Of a stretch of DNA of 64,000 nucleotides, positions 48,524 through 61,148 are shown piece after piece. The stretch's first letter is position 1. Each line of letters begins with the position of its first letter. The stretch covers positions 620,001 to 684,000 of the forward strand of contig JACCIC010000063.1 of assembly GCA_018907035.1 (NCBI GenBank), given 5' to 3'. This DNA is from Sycobia sp. Sy_11. Its lineage: Eukaryota; Arthropoda; Insecta; Hymenoptera; Epichrysomallidae. The position numbers and the translations under genes were made by a program. Under the pieces are notes generated by a model, which was not told where the DNA came from, searched no databases, and saw only the letters and a list, made by a program, of their open reading frames with translations.

Positions 48524-51500
48524 TCAATCGATAATTATATAATTTGGTTGAGCAGAAGGAGGAGGTATATGTGGCCGATTGGTATATACTAAAGCTTGAT
48601 TCGGTATTATTCCTCTTAGAATAATAGAAATAAAAGTTGTGTATGCTGATACCTTCGTATATATACAGCCTAAAGATGTATCATCGCATGCAGGCAAATT
48701 CTGGCTTACTATTCCTACAAGTTTGTTTCGAATAACTAGTGGACCGCCACTGTCCATCTGTGCAAGAAAATATTTATTATATTATAGTTATGTAAATGTG
48801 TGTTTTTAAATGAAATTATAAGAATATAGTTATTTTAAATTTATAATTCATATGCACATGTAATACGAGTTCATTCATAATTATCTATACTTTTAAAACG
48901 TAATAACATACGAGTACAATCGAGCAGTTGATAACTCAGTTGGTAAACGAATAAATTTGCATGTATCGGCACTTAATGTCGAACATAGTTTCGTAATTTG
49001 TGTGTCTTAGTTCGATTTTCTCTTCGTGTCAAATTTTATGCAGTCATTTAATAATGCATATCTACTGCATTTTTCAATGCTGCGAAATGAGCTTAATAAT
49101 CGCTTAATTTTGTAAACGAACTGAATAATCACTTAAAATAAATAAATGTATAATTTCTAATCCAGCAGGTGGTCTATGGCGATACGTACAAAATATTTTT
49201 TATTAGATATGTCTATTTTCAATTTTATCGTTCAAAAAAAATTTTTATATACTTCTTAAGAAGTAACAGTATTAATATTTAGCTTACGAGACGTTACGTA
49301 CATACGTAAACGACTAGTCGATATGATATATTGTTTTAAATTTAGTCATTAAAAATTTTAATTTTGTCCTACAAAATGCTATGCATAATTTTTCAATTAT
49401 TTTTGTGATTGCAGCAGCATATTTAACTCTAAAGATCACTGCGAAATTATCCATGAAAAATCCTAATATTATTCATTGCACTTTTCTTAGACTCCTTTTT
49501 ATTATGTTCTATTTATTAATAAGTTATTATCTTGTTCTATTTTCTTGTAATATTATATAAGTTTTCTCTATAGTGATTCACTTACCGAACAAGTACCCGA
49601 TTTTTGACTGTTGCGTTTACTTAACATGACACCACAAAATTGTAGGCGTAAGTTAATATCTTTATAATTTGATTTACATTTGCTATTCTGTATAAATATA
49701 ACGCGGCCATATCTCAATAAATAATCAGTTTCTCCATTTATTCTTATTCTTTTTTGGAGATCGGGATCGTAAACAGTTCTGACCCATGTATATCCATATC
49801 CAGAAACTAAACCAATTTCATCAATAAATGAATCTTGAGTTGCAGCTAATTCCAATTTTTGTAAATTAACTTGAGTACTAAGCCATAATCCATGAATCAG
49901 CTAGAAAAAATACAATATTTCTTTTACATTTAGAAAAGGTAGTATCAATAGTTGTATATAATACAAACAGCGTTTTCAAATGTTTAGACATGATAAATTA
50001 CATCAGAATTATTATAATATCAGTAACGAAAAAACAATCCGAATGAAATACGTAGTTCTTCAATTTGAATGTCATGATGATCTTGATATTGATCTTGAAG
50101 GTGATTTCAAGATGAACTTGATATTTTACAATCTGGATTCGACAAACGAATAAATCTGAAGTAATAAAGTTCAAATGAATCTTGTCAATTAATGCATGTT
50201 GAATTTACAATCGTTTACTAAGGGTGTCTGTAAAAAAGTTTAAGCTCGGCCGTAGCTTGGCGACGTGCCATTGGACTGAATTTCAATTGATAATAAATAT
50301 AATTTATGCTATTCCCCGAAATTGAACGTGACGTTTCATGACATTGTAAAGTTACAATGTTAAAGGTTAAAATAATTTTTCAATAATCAGGGTAAACCAC
50401 TTGAGGGGTTTACACCACTTGAGCACAACTAGTGTAGCGAAGACTTACTGCGACCATTATTAGCTCTTTTGCATACAACTGTTTATCAAACTTTGATGTT
50501 TTTAATTCAAGGCTCGTATAAACTTATATAGTAAGAGAATAATAATATATAAGAGAAAGCACGCACATTTATAATAAACTAGCTTTCTAGGCTTTGAAGA
50601 AAGATGAGAGCAATAATATAACTTGCGCAAGCGCTCTACTTAAACCGATTCAAAGTCAGAAGGTTTAATGAACAACTAACTCAATCGGCGATCTATGCGC
50701 TGCTCGCGCACGTAATATCTCCCTTTTATTATTTCTCCAGTGCAGAAAAAAAGTGCCACACTCGTGCAAATAAATAATAAACAAATTTAATCAACAGAAA
50801 CAAGAATATTAGTCGTCTAGTAAACAATAGATTTATTGGTGAATTTCACAAAAATATGTTATATAAAATAACTGAATCAATTGCTGGATTAAAATCCATG
50901 CTAAACTCAACAGTAATTCATCGAAATCTTAAAATTGATTTAATAAGTTATTTTAAATTATGAAAATTCTGATGATCGAAGATCAATTATAGGAATAGCC
51001 TTTTCTACAAATGCTAATAATTTTAATACTTTCATTAGAAAAAGCGTGGTTTCGCTGTTAAACCCAGTAATTGCGTAATATTATTGAAGTAAATACTGAA
51101 AGCGATAGGGAAGTTTCAATTTCTTTTTAATGTAAGGATATGAATTGCAGTTATAAAGCTAGTATGCAACATTGTTGCAATTGAATTCAGCTAGATAATC
51201 GTAATATTAATGATAAAAGAAATTCATTTATCACTACTCTTGCTCATTAGTGGAAAAAAATCTATATTCTTCGTGTGATTTGTTAATTGTCTTATTTTAT
51301 TTGTCAATAAAACATATTTTATGTATTAATTTTCCTTATTGATGTTCAATACTTTGAAATGAAAATATATTGGTGAAAGCAATAAAACAAATATGACAGT
51401 AGGAGATTAGAATATATCGCATAATATACTATTGCAGCAACAATATTTATTGCAGAATAATGAATAATGAATAAAGAATAATGTATTTCAGATGAATTTG

Positions 51501-54442
51501 AGAATGAAAAATTACATATTAATCACAGAGTTTAATGCTTATTCATCGGTCATTAACTGTTCCATAAGTTAAAATGTATTTAGAATGCATGATAGTGTAG
51601 TCAGCAAGTTATTGTTGAGGTAATGTAACGAAGTGATCCATGTCGTATGGATTCAACACAGATGCTTTATCAAATATGCCACCATCTAGTTATGTTACGA
51701 GAGCTAATTACACTATTGAATAATAATTTCGTACAACATAAATGTAGAATTCCTTTACTTTCCACGTGAGACAGCGTAAGTATGAGCGAAGCGTAGGACG
51801 TAAGTTACATGAAAAAAAAAAATCAACTTCCACGACAGTTTTGAGTTGTGTTTTAAGCCATTAAATCAAAAAACCGCCTATAAGGTGTGATTTCGATATT
51901 AGAATGGTATAGTAGTAAATTAAGAATCCTTTATTTGAAAGTAGAATTTTATGTTGAATAAAATCAAAAGTCCAACTATTGACAAAATTCTCTACCTTCT
52001 CCAGGTGAAAAAAATTTGTTACTTACTTAAAAGTGAAAACAGTGGAGAGTTTGTCGAGACGTCGTGACGAACGCTGTGAATGGCCGACAAGGAAAGGCAG
52101 GGCGATCTCCATATCCGATTTTCTTAAAACTTTCCATATCAGTGAATTACCGAAAAATATTAGATATCTGCTTTTGATAGATGCAAATACGTTTATTAGT
52201 TGGGTGAAAAATTTCCTTAAAATTTTACATGAATCAGATTTTACCAATATTTTGGACAGCTGATCAATAACCGAATAACTAAAAGGACAATGATGGCTAT
52301 AATGGGAGTAGTAATTCGGTATTCATAATTCAAGTGTCAATCTAAGCCGATTGAGAATATGGAAAAGAGACATCTCAGGACCTTATGCGAATAGCATGGC
52401 GAACAGTAACACGGAAACGGTTCAGTTTTCAAACAATTGTAGTTTTTATTATTTTCGATATACATTTGTTCCTCAGACAAAGAATCGATAATTTTTTAAA
52501 TTACTATATTATTATCAAGATTAAAGTCATATGTTATTAGAATTATAATTATACCGATGATTATTAATTTCTCTGTACTACGCATCCCTCGTGAATAACT
52601 GCAGAAAATTAATGTAATATTGGCTCTAATATTAAGAAAATATAATTAATATTTTGTCAAGTATGCAAACATAATATAGAAATTGGTGAATGGCAGAACT
52701 ATAAATTATAATTAAGAATTTCATAAATATGTAGCCATAGCAATTAATTTTCAAAATTGCAAATAGACTCACCTTTGCTATTGCTAAATCGTTAACAGAT
52801 GTATAAATATTGTAAATTGGCGTGTAAATTTTGTAGATATCAATTTCCATACCCGATGACTTATTAGATAGATCGTCCGAGCCTACAATTACTGAAAAGG
52901 TCATATTTTGCAATTCATATATACTATCCAGATCAATAAAACAGTGCGCAGCAGATAATATAAAGTTTTCAGCAATAATAGTACCGCCGCAAATTAGTTC
53001 ACGAGCGTTCGTATAATTATATTTGCCAAAAATTCCAACTAAGTATTTAAAATCAGATTGTCTTCCTTCGTAGCCACCTACAATACCTTCTACTTTTGAG
53101 GCTGAAACCAATATATAAAAATGGCCAATGTTAAAAAAAATAATACGTGTTGTTCTGTACGGTTTACACTGTATATTTACTTGAAAGCTTTTTCGTTAAC
53201 ATTTAATTTTAATTATACCGCTTAGTTTCTTCGAAATTTGAATCAGTAAAAATTAAACAGATTAATCATGAAACAGGCGTGAATTCAGGAGCACTCGTAA
53301 TCTAAGCCAGTTTCAAGAAGGGGCGGATGCTATGCTGTTGTGGAAATAAACATGAATTTAGAAACTTGTTTTTATATTAGAAGTTAACAGAAAATCAAAA
53401 ACTAAACAATGCAAACGAAGTAACGAGCAAATCCAAACAATAATAATAAATATAGTTGTAAATATTGTACATTATTGTAAAAATACTGTTATATTATGTT
53501 CATACATATTATACAGCGATAACGAAATTTAATATATTGATATTAAGCTTGGAATCTTTCACACTACGTTGAAGCACGATATATAATTAGAAACTTTCGA
53601 AATAATTAATTCAAGAGTGATATTAAATGAAGGATATTTACATATTGATTACATTTAAATATAAAAATAGAGTGCATTAACGATTACAATAGAAATTACT
53701 TAAGATAATATTTTGATCATTAAACAAACACAATAAATATACCAAGATATGCCAGCTATAACAGACAAAAGTTATTATTTTAATATTAGCGATCCTTCAG
53801 TGTACGATATAAAACAGAATTACAAATACAACCTTTCAAAGATTGTTGAAAATTACGCGAGTTATTTTTATTAGTAAAATATAATACCTATTATTGTATC
53901 TAGACTGATTTTCAAATCGTATAATATATTAAGAAAAACTTTAACCAAGTTTTTTCAAATTTTTTATTGGCTAAAAAGCGTCGGTTGAATGAATTTAAGC
54001 AAAAATCATATTTACACTTGCGATTATTTCTGTAAGTAAATAATATAATTTATCATATATAGCGTTCATTTCTTTGTAAGTCACATTTATTATTAACTCA
54101 TATAATAACGGAAAATTTCGAAATCACAGAATTCTTTAAAGGCAGTGGCTTTCAATATTTATTCGTCAACTTAATTACTTTAATAATAATTTGAAAAACA
54201 AAAATGCCTATACATTTATTCAGTTTTAATTCAGTCTCTCAAGCACACCCGAAGCGAGCTCGGAAAATTGAACCCAATGGAAGCTGTTACAGTTGATTTA
54301 GTAGATAAGTTAGTGTGAAGGACAGTTGGATTGTTCTTTACTAAATACAATTCTTCTTTCAGTCAAACTAATGATTTTTATTTCAGATTAGTCTATAGAG
54401 CTGATCATAAACAAGGTCAATCTGACTGTCCTTGCAATTATC

Positions 54443-54503
<61 letters not shown>

Positions 54504-54619
54504 TGTATACTATTGAATAATACTGTAAAAAATATTTATTAATGTGTTAATTTATTCTACTTACCATTATTATTGATCATGACGAACATGATAAGATATA
54601 TACAACTATAGTACTTCAT
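48524..54619 (-). CDS. secreted chymotrypsin-fold (S1) serine protease, gene A, four exons
   Basis: Exons: 54,619-54,565, 53,101-52,773, 49,900-49,586 and 48,757-48,524, all with GT-AG introns (donors GTAAGT, GTGAGT, GTAAGT) and matching phases 1, 0, 0. The product is 310 residues. Residues 1-18 (MKYYSCIYLIMFVMINNN) are a hydrophobic signal peptide and the mature enzyme begins IVGG at 25. The triad is His71 (LSAAHC), Asp123 (NDLAIAK) and Ser236 (MDSGGP), so proteolysis of extracellular proteins is expected, though odd features leave this open. The P1 residue before IVGG is Gly, not Arg/Lys. The residue two before Ser236 is Met where Gly normally helps form the oxyanion hole. Gly230, at the base of the S1 pocket (position 189), argues against trypsin specificity. 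The C-terminal tail is proline-rich. Digestion, venom and immunity are all possible roles, and none can be chosen. Confidence 0.85.
48925..49105 (+). mobile_element. degraded tRNA-derived SINE-like sequence in intron 3 of gene A
   Basis: ATAACTCAGTTGGTAAACG resembles box A and TTAGTTCGATTTTC resembles box B, at about 75 bases' spacing. It differs from the SINE at 13 and 57 kb, so if real it belongs to a second family. Confidence 0.35.
49901..52772 (-). other. intron 2 of protease gene A
   Basis: A 2.9-kb AT-rich intron. An open frame around 52,030-52,260 lies in slightly GC-richer DNA on both strands, without a recognisable domain. No transposon was recognised. Confidence 0.7.
54231..54445 (+). 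mobile_element. Penelope-like element 3' fragment in intron 1 of gene A
   Basis: Collinear with 17,691-17,865 of PLE1. It shares AGTCTCT, AAGCGAGCTCGGAAAA, TTTACTAA, CAGATTAGTCTA and AAACAAGG..CAATCTGACTGTC. The hammerhead-like core is mutated here (CTGATGAG is replaced by CTCAAGC). It lies antisense to the host gene, carries no coding part and ends in (TA)n. Confidence 0.7.
54446..54499. repeat. (TA)n microsatellite next to the PLE fragment
   Basis: About 27 TA units. A TATTTATTAATGTG string just after it resembles the PLE terminal tail. Confidence 0.95.
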
Positions 54620-56582
54620 TTTTATGTGGTATTTGAATGTATTACTTCAACTACTTCTATATTAGTAACCAATTTTGTTTCCACAGAGATTAATCAATAT
54701 AAAGAGTGTATTCGATGAAATTTTTTCAAGACATGCTTTTGTCATTAGTACCCACCGTAACATACATTAATATTTATCTAAGTTAATACAGTATTCGACT
54801 CTTGATATGAAAAAATCAGCTAAAATTAGTCAAATAAATGCAATTTATTTTTGGATTGTTTACAAGAATAATTCAGATAAAAAACAGATTTTTATTTTAA
54901 CTTAGTGTATATATTCGTAATTTTTAAATAAAGAAAACTCAAAAGACCATGAAATCATATATGATATTTAGAACGATTTCGGATTATAATTTAATAAATG
55001 AAAAATACTGAACCTATTTTGTTCAAGAAAAAAAAATTAAATTTACAAATTACACTGATAACGGAAAATATGACTATAAAACGTAAAACCAACTGAAGCA
55101 TTCGCAAAAGTAAGGAAGTTTTATTCGTGATGGAATTAATGGTATAAAATTTATTAAATTTGTCGTAACGTCACATGTATAAAAACTCATTTAGTTCAAA
55201 TTTCCAATTATTTAATCATTTATTCAACAATAATCTATTATATAAGCATTATCAGTTTTATCGAATATCATTCATTACCCTAAAGTGTTTATATTTACTT
55301 ACCCTAAAGATATAGAAGCACAAGAAATTTTTTTATTATTTCAATGATATTTATACACTTTTTTTCAAATTATTCATGTTGTCTGTGTACCCGAAAATTC
55401 TTGGTAAATAAAAGAAAATTCTTGCGTGGATAACGTTTGCCAAATACTATTTCAAAGCCTGCGGTACACTTCGGAATGCGAGTACACATCATATTACTAT
55501 ATATTAATGCCTCACCAAGTAATATAAAATATAAGTGGAAGTATGGCTAGGTGTTGAATTGATCGGTACTGATAGAATTTCCTGAAAACGACCGATTATC
55601 ATGTCAGTTGGAGTGACGTGATGCCGTGCACTCTACGGTAAGAAACACGAAATACAGCCTGTGAAATCCCGCACGAAGAATACAAATAAAATTAATATTT
55701 TTTACTGTTTAATACAGGGACGGTGAAGTGCGTTTGGTTTGATTCTCTATATGAATATCACAAAGTTTAATTAAAAAGTATATCCTAAAAAGTTTATAAA
55801 ATATATTTAATACTCGTTTAATAATCGTAAGCGTCTAAGCTCGCCAAAGGCACTTAGATTAAGAAAAATTTTTTGTCAGCTGTAAAATTTTGTGAATTAG
55901 CAAAAATTGTTAAAGAAATTATGTAAAACCGCTTCAAGAGTAGCTGCTAAAATTAAAAAAGAAGATAAGCTTTTCTATTGTAAATATAAGTATTTATGCT
56001 TTTGAACACAGCGAATTAATACAAAGTAATTTCATACAAAATTTCAAAAGAATGTGTGATACACTAATATGGTTTAGAAAAGAATCAACTGTATAATGAA
56101 AGATTTGAAAAACTACCATGGAACAAAATTTCATGATCATTGAATTAAAAGTTAAAAAAATTATCTATTAACGATTAATAATCCAAAGTTGCAGTACTAG
56201 CGAAAGAGAATAAAAATTATTTTACTTTTCCTTGTGTACGGAATACAATTTTGAAGAAACAAATAGCGCATTATGTAACTAATGCAAGTGAAACGCGAGT
56301 TTCCCATATTATTTTGTAAAAACTAGTAAACGAGCTATTGACGCGCAACTTAACTATATACGGGAATAAGGTTATTTTTCTAATTATATTAACAATTGAT
56401 AAATTAATGAAAAGAATAACATTGTCCATATTATAATTACAATATTAATTAAATATTCTTCTAATTTTAGTAATTATATCAACTAAAAGTTTAAAGTTTA
56501 CTTTTATTTTTAATTATAGTTAGAAAAGTCAAAAAAATTTTTTTTGTCTAAAATATAACATAGTTTTAAAGACCGTTTAATA
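54620..56582. other. AT-rich region upstream of protease gene A
   Basis: Would contain the gene A promoter, but no clear TATA or initiator is singled out. Nothing else recognised. Confidence 0.4.
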
Positions 56583-56985
56583 AATTAAAATTAAAAATTG
56601 TACTTATTTCGATTGTATTGAATTAAATTAATAAATATTTTTATCGGTCTCTTTTTTTTAGGTACCTTCCCGTTTGTCCAATAAAATATTTGTCACAATT
56701 TTTACAATTTATTTTATATAATACTCCCATTTTCAGACCTTTATCATCTTTCTCTTTACAATTATTAAATATCTTTCTAATATTATTATTGTTTCTAAAG
56801 TAAACTTGAATCTTATGTTTTTTAAATGCACTTCTAATTCTTTCGAATAATCCTCATACATATGGTAACACCACGATTTTATTATTATTATCCCTCTTTT
56901 CCATATTACGCTCTCTAGTGCTATTATATATTTGATCCACTCTCTCTTTTTGGATATCATTGTCAATATACTGTGATTACTCGTA
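56583..56985 (-). mobile_element. Penelope-like element fragment (PLE2)
   Basis: Contains the C-terminal part of the polyprotein directly joined to the PLE tail (GATAAAAATATTTATTAATT, then AAATAAGTACAATTTTT). Everything from the middle of the endonuclease to the distal 3' region is therefore deleted. It ends upstream near a G/C-run at about 56,995. Confidence 0.8.
56650..56970 (-). pseudogene. Penelope-like endonuclease fragment with CxxC and GIY-YIG motifs
   Basis: Reads in one frame through DIQKERVDQIYN, KIVVLPYV, an in-frame TGA where PLE1 has Arg, GLFERIRSAFKKHKIQVYF, FNNCKEKDDKGLKMG, then VLYKINCKNCDKYFIGQTGRYLKKK. The VLYKI...YFIGQT stretch is the GIY-YIG core preceded and spanned by the two cysteines typical of Penelope endonucleases. 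This copy keeps the segment that PLE1 has lost, and it lacks the catalytic downstream part. Confidence 0.85.
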
Positions 56986-57061
56986 TGGGTGGTGGGGGGG
57001 GGGCTGTTTTTGACAATTCTCTAAAATAGGCCATCAACAATTAATCTTGTTTTTCCAATTC

Positions 57062-57299
57062 AATACTAGGATAAACTTTTTGAGGCCTGCGATAGCTCGG
57101 TCGGTAGAGTGAATGACCAGTAACTTGGTGATCCGAGTTCAAATCCCGGTCTCGGCCGATTGACACAAGCACCACTGTCATAGTTTACATGTACTTTGTT
57201 TACAAACGCATCGTAGACCCCCGTCGCTGATTAGAGCTGATATTTAAAAGCATAAATAGAGCGACGTTATATAACATAAAAAAAAAATACTAGGATAAA
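57062..57299. repeat. 14-bp target-site duplication flanking SINE copy 3
   Basis: AATACTAGGATAAA occurs at 57,062-57,075 and again at 57,286-57,299, exactly at the two SINE boundaries. Confidence 0.9.
57076..57285 (+). mobile_element. tRNA-derived SINE, copy 3 (intact)
   Basis: The tRNA-like head has box A TAGCTCGGTCGGTAGAGTG and box B GAGTTCAAATCCCGG, the internal RNA polymerase III promoter. The body follows with CCGATTGACACAAGCAC and CTTTGTTTACAAACGCATCG, and ends in an A-rich tail after GAGCGACGTTATATAAC. It is the least diverged copy in the window. Confidence 0.88.
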
Positions 57300-58790
57300 A
57301 AGTTATTGTATGTGGCAACGTATAATCTTTTAAATTTATCAGGTAGAAAATCTATGAATACTTTCTTAACGGCTTTTACAGTATCGGACGGATTTGAATT
57401 TCAATAATAAGATATCGACTTGATTACAAGAACTTTCACTCATATTTACTTTCACTCCCTTACTATTACTATTACTTAATATTTTAACAAAAATTTTTAA
57501 TAATATGGTACTACATTGATTGTCTATCTATATTTAGCATAATGAAATATTTAAAAAATATCCTATGACGCACGTTTAAAATAAATTTATTTTTCAAGAG
57601 AAAGGAACGTCTGTCAATGAAAAGCAAACATTAAAAACTAGCCGCGATTTCAAAAAAGAGCTCTGAGCATCCCCCTTTTAAGCTAACACTTAAAATATAA
57701 ACTATTTCGTGTATGTAATCAATCGAAAACCCGTCAAAATGCATGCATTACGGAAATAAATTTGATACAGACCGTTTCATGGTTTTACAATGCTAGCGTA
57801 GCGCCACATATATTTCACAGATCGAACAAAAGAAGAGATAAAGGGAAAGGACACAACTTTTGAAAGATTGATTTACATAAATATCATGCAAGAGCAGCTG
57901 TAAGCCGAAAACTTTAGAACAGTGGTAGATGGTTTAGCCAAGCTAAGCGTATATTTTCTGAAATTTTGTGATCATCTGGTAATGTTTTTGAATAATCAGT
58001 TGATAAAAATTTTCTAAAGTTTTTAATTATATTCATATATAACTTGAATCTTATAGATATAAAAATATTATTCTTGGAAGAGATAATATAAATCAACGTT
58101 GATAAAATAGTGAATTCTTTTAATAAAAGTGATAGAGTCGATAACTGTTTTTTTTTAAAAAAGGATTAGAATGCACAAAATTTCGTTTAAGTCCATTTAC
58201 AATAATTAAGTAAAGCTCGCAGCTTACTCATCATTCTTTATAGAATAATCATCGGACAGTACATTTTTTATTTTTCATTAAACACGCTAGATTTATATTC
58301 AAATGGAAGAACCAAAGAACGAAAGTGAAATTAAATATGGTTTAGAGGGAAAAAGACAAACATTAAACATTCATAAACAGACTCGAAGTCTCATCCTATC
58401 ATAAATACTATCATTTCCGCTTGAGTAGAAAAACTGCTGTGCTTTACCTGATCACTCCCTAGAGGATTGCACACAGAATTTGGTCTAAATTCCAGAGCAA
58501 TGTTATTTACATATGTACTAAAAAGGAGTCTTTTCTTCTACTTTCCAATAATTTTTAACATCAACCGGATTAGTCGATTTCTGCTTGTTGTAATTGTTGT
58601 GTTCTTTCGTCCAAATTTTCATTTATTATGTAACAAAAATAAAAATAGAAGCATGTCTTATACTTCAATTTATCTGCAATCCCCACTTTTCATGATTTAA
58701 TCATAGAAATATTTTTGTTGAATAAAGATCCTAACAAAATATTAAATAGGCAAGTTTAATCTGAACAATTCATGAATAAGTTTACTGAAT
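57300..58790. other. AT-rich intergenic stretch
   Basis: Short open frames without recognisable domains. Nothing else recognised. Confidence 0.45.
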
Positions 58791-58798
58791 TTTCTCTA

Positions 58799-58930
58799 CA
58801 GTTCGATGGTGCCATAATTGTTGGACATTTCAATATTAATCTAGCAGTTGATAATACTAATACCTCCTACTTTAGATTTCACATCGATAACTTAGTGTTT
58901 CATTTGGCTACATCACCATTGAAATAGATA
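58799..58930 (+). pseudogene. possible LINE endonuclease scrap
   Basis: The frame FDGAIIVGHFNINLAVDNTN resembles the GDFN block of the apurinic-type endonuclease of non-LTR retrotransposons, with His in place of the Asp. It continues about 20 residues to a stop. Only this one motif supports it. Confidence 0.25.
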
Positions 58931-59949
58931 TATTATTTGTTGCATAATTGTATATGTCCGTATGAACTGAAAACACTTGGTGAACGTCTGATTGGATGGT
59001 AGTTTGCATAATCTTGTTTTTACATTATTAATTCCTTTCAATATTATTTCAGTTATTAAATGTATTTTTCTATGATTCTAGTGAATTTTAAAGAATTATT
59101 TAAGAGTTCCAAATCATGTATACAGGAGATCTCTGTACACATAATCTTCCATACTGTTTTTACTCTTTGAACCTTTTTGATGTTGTAAACAATTAATTTA
59201 TATATTTCGAATTAATGTAACCAGAACTTAAGCTTATTAGCGAAGAAGGTTGCAGAATAGGTGCATCGAAGTTGTTAATAAAACATCTCTAGTCTTGCAC
59301 TTAGCGGATTCTAAACCAAACCGTTATTATGCATTCATATTTAACTCATGGATAAGGCAAACGATGGTTACTATTAATGCTATCTTAAATATACCACTCT
59401 CAACATAGCTTGTAGAGATTATACTGCCCTTTTCTTTTTAATCGATAAATTCAGAATATATTTATAAAATATAAGCTTATTCCAATACGGTTGCTCAGTT
59501 GCTGATAGTATCTCTGATGGGGTTCATGTCTGTTTTCTATAAATAAATTTATGAAATAAAAACATTTGAGTATTGCTTGTTCAACCTTATCTGAGTACTA
59601 ACTCCGAGTTAAGAGTTGGATTGACACGTACTCTGTAAACTATCTTGATAATTTATTTTGCAGGTTCCTCAGTTGCAATTTAAGGTCACTTTTGTCATAT
59701 ATATAATACAGAATAAAAACCAGTAAAATTTATTTATTTGGAATAGCATCGGTACTCAATATCGGAAGCAACCATCTGAGTGGGCAATGTATACTTTTAA
59801 ATCGTTTCAACAAAACAATTAAGTTTCCAGCATTTGTGAAAAGATAGAATCACCTTTGGATCTGGGGCAGAAATATCAGACCTCATGTGTTATATTTGTA
59901 GATTGTGCATCTCACACAACTTTATAGCATTATATTTAAGCATTTCTCT

Positions 59950-60843
59950 CGGTGTCGTTTATTTTATCGAACAAAATCATGGTAAGTTTCCAGCCAAGTG
60001 AGTGGTTCAAATAGTTCAAAAGTAGTGATTTTGAAGTTGAAGAGAAGGATCGCTCCAGAATGCCGAAAAGTTTTAAAGACGAGGAATTAGACACTTTGCT
60101 GGATGAGGATCCGTGTCAGATTTAAGAAGAACTTGTTGAATCCTTGTGCGTCATTCGATATAAGCCGTTTCCCTGCGCCTAAAAGCATTGGGGTTCGTTC
60201 AAAAGGTTAAAATGTTGCTGCCGCGGTAGAAAAATAAATTATTTTTGCTGCGTATTCGCACTGATGATGAAAAATGGTTTTATTACGATAGCCCTAAACG
60301 CATAAAATAGTACAAAGCCCGCAACGCCGAAATGAAATATTCACATAAATAAGGTAATACTCTGCATATGGTTTGATCAATAGGATGTCGTATATAACGA
60401 ACTGTTTCCAAGTTACAGGAAAAATGGCCACAATATGAGACCAGGCATGATCTACCATTTTTATTCACGATAACACTCGGCCACATGTTGCGGCTTCGGT
60501 CAAAAACGATTTGGAAAATAGTGGATGGGAACTTCTGTCTCAGCCGCCGTATAGTCCAGACTTGGTATCATCTGACTACCACTTGTTTTGACCAATGCAG
60601 AACGCTCTTACCGAAATAGGTTTCAGTTCAATGGAGGAAATCAAAGATTGACTCGATACGTCCTTAGGTTGGGAAGACGAGAAATTCTTTTGGTGCGGAA
60701 TTTATAAATTGACAGCAAGATGGAGAAACGTTACAGCTTCCGATGGACGCTACTTTGAATAAAGGATATGTAACCATGTTTTAACCATAATAAAATCTTA
60801 CATTTTGGAAGAAAATTTGTACTCTAAATACTTGAACACCCAA
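59950..60843 (+). mobile_element. mariner element, copy 3 (different lineage, 5'-truncated)
   Basis: The 3' inverted repeat, read inward, is TTGGGTGTTCAAGTATTTAG. It is followed by TA at 60,844 and resembles the termini of the mauritiana-type mariners. No matching 5' end was found, and the sequence before about 59,950 shows no mariner features. Confidence 0.8.
59979..60762 (+). pseudogene. mariner transposase with N-terminal deletion (D,D34D triad retained)
   Basis: MVSFQPSE is joined directly to WFK-FKSSDFEVEEKDRS, so about 50 codons of the DNA-binding region are missing. ELDTLLDEDPCQI, then stops and shifts, RIRTDDEKWFYYDSPKR, DNTRPHVAASVKNDLENSGW, and QPPYSPDLVSSDYHLF follow. The C-terminus is GIYKLTARWRNVTASDGRYFE and ends at TAA 60,760-60,762. 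Unlike copies 1 and 2, the third catalytic Asp is present. It is dead because of the stops and deletions. Confidence 0.88.
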
Positions 60844-60949
60844 TATACTGACTGAAATATGAAAATATGAAATACTTGGCAATTAAAAAATATCAAATAG
60901 GAGCAAAAGAATTAAATTAAAAAGCATTTTTTATCTCCTTAAACAAATA

Positions 60950-60960
60950 TTTATTTTATT
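60950..60960 (-). terminator. polyadenylation signals of protease gene B
   Basis: Two overlapping AATAAA-type signals on the minus strand about 190 bases past the gene B stop. Confidence 0.45.
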
Positions 60961-61148
60961 ACACATTCTAGTAATAAAACACCTTAAAATCAAAAGAATT
61001 TAACAACAGTCGCTATGACGTATATACTATCAATTTCATAAAAAAAATTAATGAAAATCATTATTCTACGGAAGTTTTTTTGACTTATATACTATATATT
61101 AACTTAATAAGTATTAACATACAGAGATAAATTGAAGTCATAATTTTG

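Noticed and set aside
60283..60486. Minus-strand open frame overlapping mariner copy 3
   Set aside because: Antisense shadow of the transposase.
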